Below, piece by piece: positions 58,386-64,000 of a stretch of 64,000 bases of DNA. The notes beneath the pieces were generated by a model. It saw only the letters and a list, made by a program, of their open reading frames with translations. It did no database searches and was not told where the DNA came from. The DNA is taken from NCBI RefSeq assembly GCF_030812785.1, contig NZ_JAUSTJ010000002.1:868001-932000 (forward strand). The letters are read 5' to 3'. The translations under genes were made by a program, and so were the position numbers. Position 1 is the stretch's first letter; every line of letters starts with the position of its first letter. This DNA comes from Sphingomonas kyeonggiensis. GTDB taxonomy: Bacteria > Pseudomonadota > Alphaproteobacteria > Sphingomonadales > Sphingomonadaceae.

Positions 58386-59732
58386 TCACCCCGCCGCCAG
58401 CCAGGCGAAGCGCACCACGAACAATCCTGCGAGCACCAGCAGCAGCCAGTCGGCGGCGGTAATCTTCCCGCGGATCAAGCGGATGAGCGCATAGGCGGTG
58501 ATCCCGAAGGCCAGCCCGTTGGCGATCGAGAAAGTGAAGGGGATCATCGCGACGGTAAGGAAGGCGGGTATCGCAATCTCGGCATCGTCCCAGTCCACAT
58601 CGGCTAGCGGCGCCATCATCAGCCCACCGACCAGCACCAGTGCCGGCGCGGTGGCGGCGAGCGGCACCAGCTGCGCCCAGGGCGCCACGAACATCGCGAG
58701 CAGGAACAGCACGCCCGTCACCACCGCGGTCAGCCCGGTGCGCCCGCCCGCCTGCACGCCGGCTGCGCTCTCGACATAGGAAGTCACGGTGCTGGTGCCG
58801 AACAGGCTGCCGGCGATGCTCGCCACTGCGTCGGTGAACAGGATGCGGTTGAGGCGCGGGATGCGGCCCTGCGCGTCGATCAGTCCGGCGCGGCGGGTGA
58901 CGCCGACCAACGTCCCGACATTGTCGAACAGGTCGACGAACAGGAAGACGAACAGGATCTCGAACAGGCCGAGCCCGTGACTGCCCGACAGGCCGAACAC
59001 GCCGGCCAAGTCGAGATGGAAGGCAACCTGGCCGATCGCGGTCAGGTCATAAGGCTCGGGCTTGAATACCACCTGGCCGGTCAGCCAGGCGGCGAGGGTG
59101 GTCGCGGCGATGCCGATCAGGATGGCCCCGCGGACCTTCCACGCCGCCAGGCCTGCCGTGACCACCAACCCGAACAGCGCCAGCGCCGCCCCGGGGGCAT
59201 GGAGGTTGCCCAGCGTCACCGAGGTCGCCGGGCTGGTGACGATGATCCCGGCATTCTTCAGGCCGATCAGCCCGATGAACAGCCCGATGCCGCCCGCCAC
59301 CGCCGCGAATAGCTGGGGCGGGATCGCCGCGATGATCAACTGGCGGATGCCGGCGAAGGTGAGCAGCAGGAAGGCGATGCCGGACAGGAACACGCAGCCC
59401 AGCGCCACCGGCCAGGGCACGCCCATGCCCTGCACCACGGTGAAGGCGAAATAGGCGTTGAGCCCCATGCCCGGCGCCAGCGCGAGCGGCACATTGGCGG
59501 TGAGCCCCATCAGGATGCTCGCCAGTCCCGCGGCAAGGCAGGTCGCGGCGGCCACTGCGGCCACCGGCATGCCCGCGGCGCCCAGGATCGCCGGGTTGAC
59601 GATGATGATGTACGCCATGGTCAGGAAGGTCGTGCTGCCTGCCAGCACCTCCGTACGTACGGTCGTTCCGCGCTCGCTCAGCGCGAAATGGCGTTCGATC
59701 AGGCCCGTTTCCCCGGTATCGGCCACAAGCAT
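58386..59732 (-). CDS. NCS2-family purine/xanthine permease (AzgA-like)
   Basis: The ~448-residue protein has 12-14 hydrophobic helices and matches the AzgA/GhxP guanine-hypoxanthine permease branch: TEVLAGSTTFLTMAYIIIVNPAIL at the start (block TFLTMAYIIIVNP), APGMGLNAYFAFTVV, and the substrate-binding FVDLFDNVGTLVGVTRRAGL and STVTSYVESAAGVQAGGRTG. It takes up purine bases by proton symport. The start is uncertain: an ATG at 59732 or a GTG at 59726, the latter with a better-spaced GGGGGA. It ends 47 bp before uxaA, but the operator between them suggests separate control. Confidence 0.93.
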   Translation of the reverse strand: MLVADTGETGLIERHFALSERGTTVRTEVLAGSTTFLTMAYIIIVNPAILGAAGMPVAAVAAATCLAAGLASILMGLTANVPLALAPGMGLNAYFAFTVVQGMGVPWPVALGCVFLSGIAFLLLTFAGIRQLIIAAIPPQLFAAVAGGIGLFIGLIGLKNAGIIVTSPATSVTLGNLHAPGAALALFGLVVTAGLAAWKVRGAILIGIAATTLAAWLTGQVVFKPEPYDLTAIGQVAFHLDLAGVFGLSGSHGLGLFEILFVFLFVDLFDNVGTLVGVTRRAGLIDAQGRIPRLNRILFTDAVASIAGSLFGTSTVTSYVESAAGVQAGGRTGLTAVVTGVLFLLAMFVAPWAQLVPLAATAPALVLVGGLMMAPLADVDWDDAEIAIPAFLTVAMIPFTFSIANGLAFGITAYALIRLIRGKITAADWLLLVLAGLFVVRFAWLAAG

Positions 59733-59788
59733 TCCCCCATGCCGCGAAGGGCGAGCATAGCGCGTCCCCGCCGCAGCGGAAGGCGCGC

Positions 59789-60015
59789 CTTGCAATGTAG
59801 GATTTCGTCTGTTTTCCTCGCCCGGCCGGGGCCTCGCTTCGGCCGCTCTCTGCCCTGTAGGAAAGATAGGATCCCATCCACGCAAGGATGTTGCGTGGGG
59901 GCCGTGGCACGATCCCCTGCCTGTGCAAGGTTCGCGATCTTCGGGGCGCGAAAACCCGCTTTGGGCGTGTACTTCGTGTCCTTTGGCGAGTCGTCGCGGC
60001 GGCGCGCTGTTGGAA
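59789..60015. repeat. ~227-bp conserved intergenic element, copy 2
   Basis: This copy matches 39763-39988 in order, spacing and orientation, with the first 26 nt identical. Its internal hairpin is perfect: CCACGCAA-n-TTGCGTGG. It begins about 57 bp upstream of the NCS2 permease start and ends 9 bp before the stop of the RDD gene, both on the minus strand. Differences between copies include small indels that break any shared frame, arguing against a coding role. Confidence 0.8.
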
Positions 60016-60024
60016 CGCGCTGCC

Positions 60025-60915
60025 TCAGCGCTGATACTTGTCCTTCTTGCGCTTGCCGAACAGCATGCCGCGCTCCAGCCGCTGGCACAGCGCGGTGTAA
60101 TAGGCCTCGAGGAAGGCATGGTCGTCCTCGGCGTCCGTCGGCGCCATGCCGAGCCGCTCGCGGATCGTCCGCGCCACGACGATCATCGAATAGTCGTCGT
60201 TCCGCCGCAGGACTTCCTCGAGCTTCTGCAGCTCGAACTCGCCATAGACGCTCAGCTGCGCATCGCTGAACGCGTAGCGCGGCTGTTCGGTCGGCGCGGT
60301 GCGTGCCGCCACGCTGTTGCCCAGCTCGCGGCGAGGCAGGCGCACCACCCAGGTGCCGGCGATCAGGTCGCCGACGCGCAGCCGGTCGCGGTTGAAGAAG
60401 GGGAAGAGCGCGAAGATGCCCGTCCACAGCAGCCCGAACAGCCCGGTGGCCCAGTCCGCCATGCCCTGCGAGCTCTGATAGGCGAGGAACGACAGCGGCA
60501 GGAACAGCTCAAGCTCGCGCATCGCGTTGCGCGCCACCACCTGGTGCCCGCGCAGCCGCGATCCGTCGCGCGCCACCACGCGCAGCCTCATCAGCCGCTT
60601 GCCCGGCGTGGCCGCGCGCGGGCCAAGCTCGAAGATCGCGAAATAGCCGTTGCGCAGGGCGAAGAAGCCCAGCAGCCAGACCATCACCAGCGCCTGGGCC
60701 AGCACGGCTCCCGTGCCCATCAGCACGAAGAACAGCCCCAGGGTGAGCGCGACCAGCGTCATCACGATCATCACCAGATCGAACATGAAGCCGCCGGCGC
60801 GCTCGCCGATCGTGGCGATGTCGAGCTTGAGGTCGACGCCTTCGGGGGTGATGAAGGTGCGGCGATTGCGGTCCTGCTCCCGCCCCTGGCCGGGCGCCGT
60901 GCGAGCGTCAGCCAT
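60025..60915 (-). CDS. RDD-family membrane protein
   Basis: The 296-residue protein has the RDD domain near its N-terminus (GERAGGFMFDLVMIVMTLVALTLG, with conserved R and D, and LGPRAATPGKRLMRLRVVARDG) with about four helices. A C-terminal cytoplasmic region of ~110 residues follows (LSVYGEFELQKLEEVLRR ... MLFGKRKKDKYQR). The role of such proteins is unclear; the family includes small transporters. Its ATG at 60915 overlaps the 3' end of the SpoIIM gene by 8 bp. It is the last gene of the MoxR-DUF58-SpoIIM-RDD operon, and the ~227-bp element follows it. Confidence 0.9.
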   Translation of the reverse strand: MADARTAPGQGREQDRNRRTFITPEGVDLKLDIATIGERAGGFMFDLVMIVMTLVALTLGLFFVLMGTGAVLAQALVMVWLLGFFALRNGYFAIFELGPRAATPGKRLMRLRVVARDGSRLRGHQVVARNAMRELELFLPLSFLAYQSSQGMADWATGLFGLLWTGIFALFPFFNRDRLRVGDLIAGTWVVRLPRRELGNSVAARTAPTEQPRYAFSDAQLSVYGEFELQKLEEVLRRNDDYSMIVVARTIRERLGMAPTDAEDDHAFLEAYYTALCQRLERGMLFGKRKKDKYQR

Positions 60916-61921
60916 CGACAGTCTCGCGCACTGGCATGACATAGAAATAGAGCAGCCAGCCGAGCAGCGCGCAGCCGCCGATCCCCACGCGCACCGCGTC
61001 GGACTGGATAACCTGCCGGCCGACGCCTTCGAGCAGCCCGGCGACGGCGAGCATGAGGACGACGCCGATCATCGCGAAGGCCGCGGTGCGCCCGGCCGCG
61101 GCGGTGGCGGCGGTGCGCGAGAGTCTGCCGGGGAAGGCCACTGCCATGCCGATGCGCAGGCCCGCCGCGCCGGCGATCGCGATGGCGAACAGCTCGGTGG
61201 TGCCGTGGATCGACAGCCAGGCGGCGAGCGGCAGGCCAAGGCCCTTGGAGACGAACACCGCCATGAAGGCGCCGAGGATGCAGCCATTGTACAGCAGGAG
61301 GAGCAGCGTCGGCACCCCGAAGGCGAAGCCCAGCGCGAAGCACATCAGCGAGATCTGGGCGTTGTGGGTGAAGAGATAGGTGGCGAAGGCGCCGAGCATG
61401 CCGTCCTTGCCGCCGCCGTCATAGAGCCCGGCGCGCAGCTCCGCCGCGCTCGATTGCGGCCCGCGCCCGCCGGCCAGGTCGCCGGGCACGATCGAATGGT
61501 ACCAGCTCGGATCGCTGGCGACGAGGCAATAGGCGGCGACCGCGCCGAGCAGCATCATCAGCACCGCGATCAGCGTCTCGCGCGCCAGGCTGCGCAGCGC
61601 CAGCGGCCAGCCCGCGCCGAAGAAGCTGGCGAGCCGCCGCCACAGTGGCGGCTGGACGCCGTAGAGCACGAAATAGGCGCGGGCGCACAGCGCCTCGAGA
61701 TAGGCGACCAGATCGGCGTCGAGCGAGGTCTCGCGGGCGACCGAGAGCGAGGAAAGCGCGGCGCGGTAGAGCACCGGCAGCTCGAGCAGGTCCTCGTCCG
61801 ACAGCGAGCGCACCCGGCCGCGCTCGATCTCGCGGATGCGCTGCTCCAGCTCCAGCCAGTCGACGGTGCGGGCCTCGCGGAAGCGCGCGCTGGCGAACTG
61901 GGACGATGCGGCGGCGCTCAT
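60908..61921 (-). CDS. Stage II sporulation protein M-like (SpoIIM/DUF95) membrane protein
   Basis: The 337-residue protein has an N-terminal soluble helical part ([32 protein letters not shown], block [14 protein letters not shown]) and five to six transmembrane helices with the SpoIIM core [31 protein letters not shown] and [19 protein letters not shown]. In non-sporulating bacteria these proteins are of unknown function and are encoded with MoxR ATPases and DUF58 proteins. Its ATG overlaps the DUF58 stop (ATGA). Confidence 0.92.
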   Translation of the reverse strand: MSAAASSQFASARFREARTVDWLELEQRIREIERGRVRSLSDEDLLELPVLYRAALSSLSVARETSLDADLVAYLEALCARAYFVLYGVQPPLWRRLASFFGAGWPLALRSLARETLIAVLMMLLGAVAAYCLVASDPSWYHSIVPGDLAGGRGPQSSAAELRAGLYDGGGKDGMLGAFATYLFTHNAQISLMCFALGFAFGVPTLLLLLYNGCILGAFMAVFVSKGLGLPLAAWLSIHGTTELFAIAIAGAAGLRIGMAVAFPGRLSRTAATAAAGRTAAFAMIGVVLMLAVAGLLEGVGRQVIQSDAVRVGIGGCALLGWLLYFYVMPVRETVDG

Positions 61922-63206
61922 AGCAGGTTCCTCCGCTTGAAGTCGAGATACTGCCGGACGAGCGCCGGGCCGACCTGGTCGTGGCGCGCCTCCAGCACAT
62001 GGATGCCGGCATGGCGCAGGCGCGCCTGGACGATCCGCCGCTCGCGCAGCATCGACGCGGCGATCACCGCGCGGGAGACGTCGTCGATCGCCACCGGCTC
62101 GGTGCCGGCCAGGTCCTCCAGCTCGTCATCGGCGAGGATCACGAACAGCACCAGATGGCCGCGCAGCAGGTTGACTGCCGCGTGGATCATCAGCTCCGCG
62201 CCGGTCGGATCGGTGAATTCGGTGAAGATCACCACCAGCGAGCGCCGGGTGAGGTCGCCGGCCAGCGTGGCGAGGGCGAGCGTGTAGTTGGTCTCGACGG
62301 TGCTGTAGTCGAGCTCGCCGGCCAGCCGCTGCATCAGCGGGAAGGCACGCGTCCCCGAGACCGCGCCCGAGGCGATGCGCGGCTGCGAATCGAAGCCGAA
62401 CAGCGCCACCCGGTCGCCGAGCTTGAGCGCGGCATAGGCGCCGAGCAGCGCCGCGGTGATCGCCCGGTCGACGCGCGGCAGCCCGTCGATCGGCTCGCAC
62501 ATCACCCGACCGGTATCGATCGCGAAGACGATCTGGTTGTTGCGCTCGATCCGGTTCTCGCGGGCGAGCAGCTTGAGGTGGCGGGCGCTGTGGTTCCAGT
62601 CGATCGTCCGGCGTTCCATGCCCGAGCGCCATTCGCTCAGCGCCTCGAACTCGCTGCCCTCGCCGCGATCGACCCGCGCCATCTCGCCCATCTGGGCGTC
62701 GCGCAGCAGGACATGGGCGGAATCGCGCACCGGGCGGATGTCCGGCGTGATCACCACATTGCGGTGCAGCGCCTCGGTCCGCTGGCGCCAGATCATCCCG
62801 AACGGGCCGGTCCAGCGGCTCCACAGCGCTTCGACTTGGTCGATGCCGCGCCGCACGGGCAGGAAGGCGATCGTCGCGTGGTTCTCGCCGCGCGCCAACC
62901 GGATGCGACCCTGCGCACGCGGCGCCAGCTTCGGGCCGGTTGCCACCGCGATCTCCAGCCCGTCGACCGGCTTGCCGGCAACCGACACTTCGACGAGCAG
63001 CGGCGCGCCGATCTCGATCGAGCCGGGGAATTCCGCCTTGAGCGCCGGCGCGCGCGGCGCCAGCAGCGCATCGGTCGCGGCGAAGGCCAGGACCATCGGG
63101 ATCCAGACCAGCCCGGCGAACCATAGCTGCGGCGCGAACAGGGCGACGAGCAGCGCCAGCGGCGCCCCCGCTGCCATCGCCAGCACGCAGCGGATGGTCG
63201 GTCGGA

Positions 63207-63210
<4 letters not shown>
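61918..63210 (-). CDS. DUF58 domain-containing protein (MoxR-associated)
   Basis: The 430-residue protein has two N-terminal helices ([38 protein letters not shown]), a beta-rich region and then DUF58 ([37 protein letters not shown], blocks [13 protein letters not shown] and [13 protein letters not shown]) with a VWA-like part ([25 protein letters not shown]). It starts with TTG at 63210, overlapping the moxR stop (TTGA), so it is translationally coupled. DUF58 proteins are thought to work with MoxR chaperones in assembling envelope complexes. Confidence 0.92.

Positions 63211-64000
<790 letters not shown>

Overview
The window is a continuous stretch of a high-GC alphaproteobacterial chromosome, most likely from Sphingomonas or a close relative (Sphingomonadales). 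This rests on family content (DUF2336, DUF1465/RcdA-like, DUF465, a one-cysteine DksA, a short ComEC, GAAC-N7-GAAC SOS box), on the local order ppiD-trpE ... trpG ... trpD-trpC-moaC ... moeA-lexA beside comEC-gltX-gltA, and on the many palindromic intergenic repeats. No rRNA, tRNA, CRISPR array, prophage or insertion-sequence transposase was seen. About 58 protein genes are called, two of them cut by the window edges.

Layout. 1-5.3 kb: end of a membrane protein, a DUF2336-kinase pair (the kinase lacks its phospho-histidine), a basic secreted peptide and an RTX protein. 5.3-10.3 kb: gltA, gltX and divergent comEC. 10.3-25.5 kb: lexA with its SOS box, then the molybdopterin (moeA, moaC) and tryptophan (trpC, trpD, trpG, trpE) genes with ppiD, all on the minus strand but interrupted by unrelated genes (PilZ, GST, SnoaL-like, Na+/H+ antiporter, EF-hand, phosphodiester glycosidase-like). 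25.6-32.5 kb: tpiA, a drug exporter, a GGDEF-EAL enzyme, an esterase-fold protein without its serine, and leucyl aminopeptidase. 32.6-39.5 kb: membrane PQQ glucose dehydrogenase, a LysR/aldo-keto reductase divergent pair, and a serine hydrolase/M14-like pair. 40-49 kb: rimO, a MetX-like hydrolase, small membrane proteins, a Sel1-like protein, an AAC(3)-like acetyltransferase, a K+ channel coupled to an NlpD-like lipoprotein, and serS. 49-55 kb: a Ser-rich surface protein, dksA, PilZ, two DUF465 proteins, a DUF1465/RcdA homologue and nitronate monooxygenase. 55-64 kb: gamma-carbonic anhydrase-like protein, a Cys/His-rich membrane protein, uxaA, an NCS2 purine permease, and an overlapping MoxR-DUF58-SpoIIM-RDD operon running off the right edge.

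Connections. A 12-bp perfect palindrome (GAAACCGGTTTC), typical of LacI-family operators, sits about 32 bp before the start codons of both the PQQ glucose dehydrogenase and uxaA, which suggests one carbohydrate regulon. Cyclic-di-GMP turnover and response are represented by the GGDEF-EAL protein and two PilZ proteins.

The most unusual non-coding structures are two copies of a ~227-bp conserved intergenic element (39763-39988 and 59789-60015) and three ~80-bp paired-REP (REPIN-like) elements with a conserved spacer. Other paired palindromes sit at many gene ends; one supplies the C-terminal tail of the LysR protein and another abuts the start of moaC.
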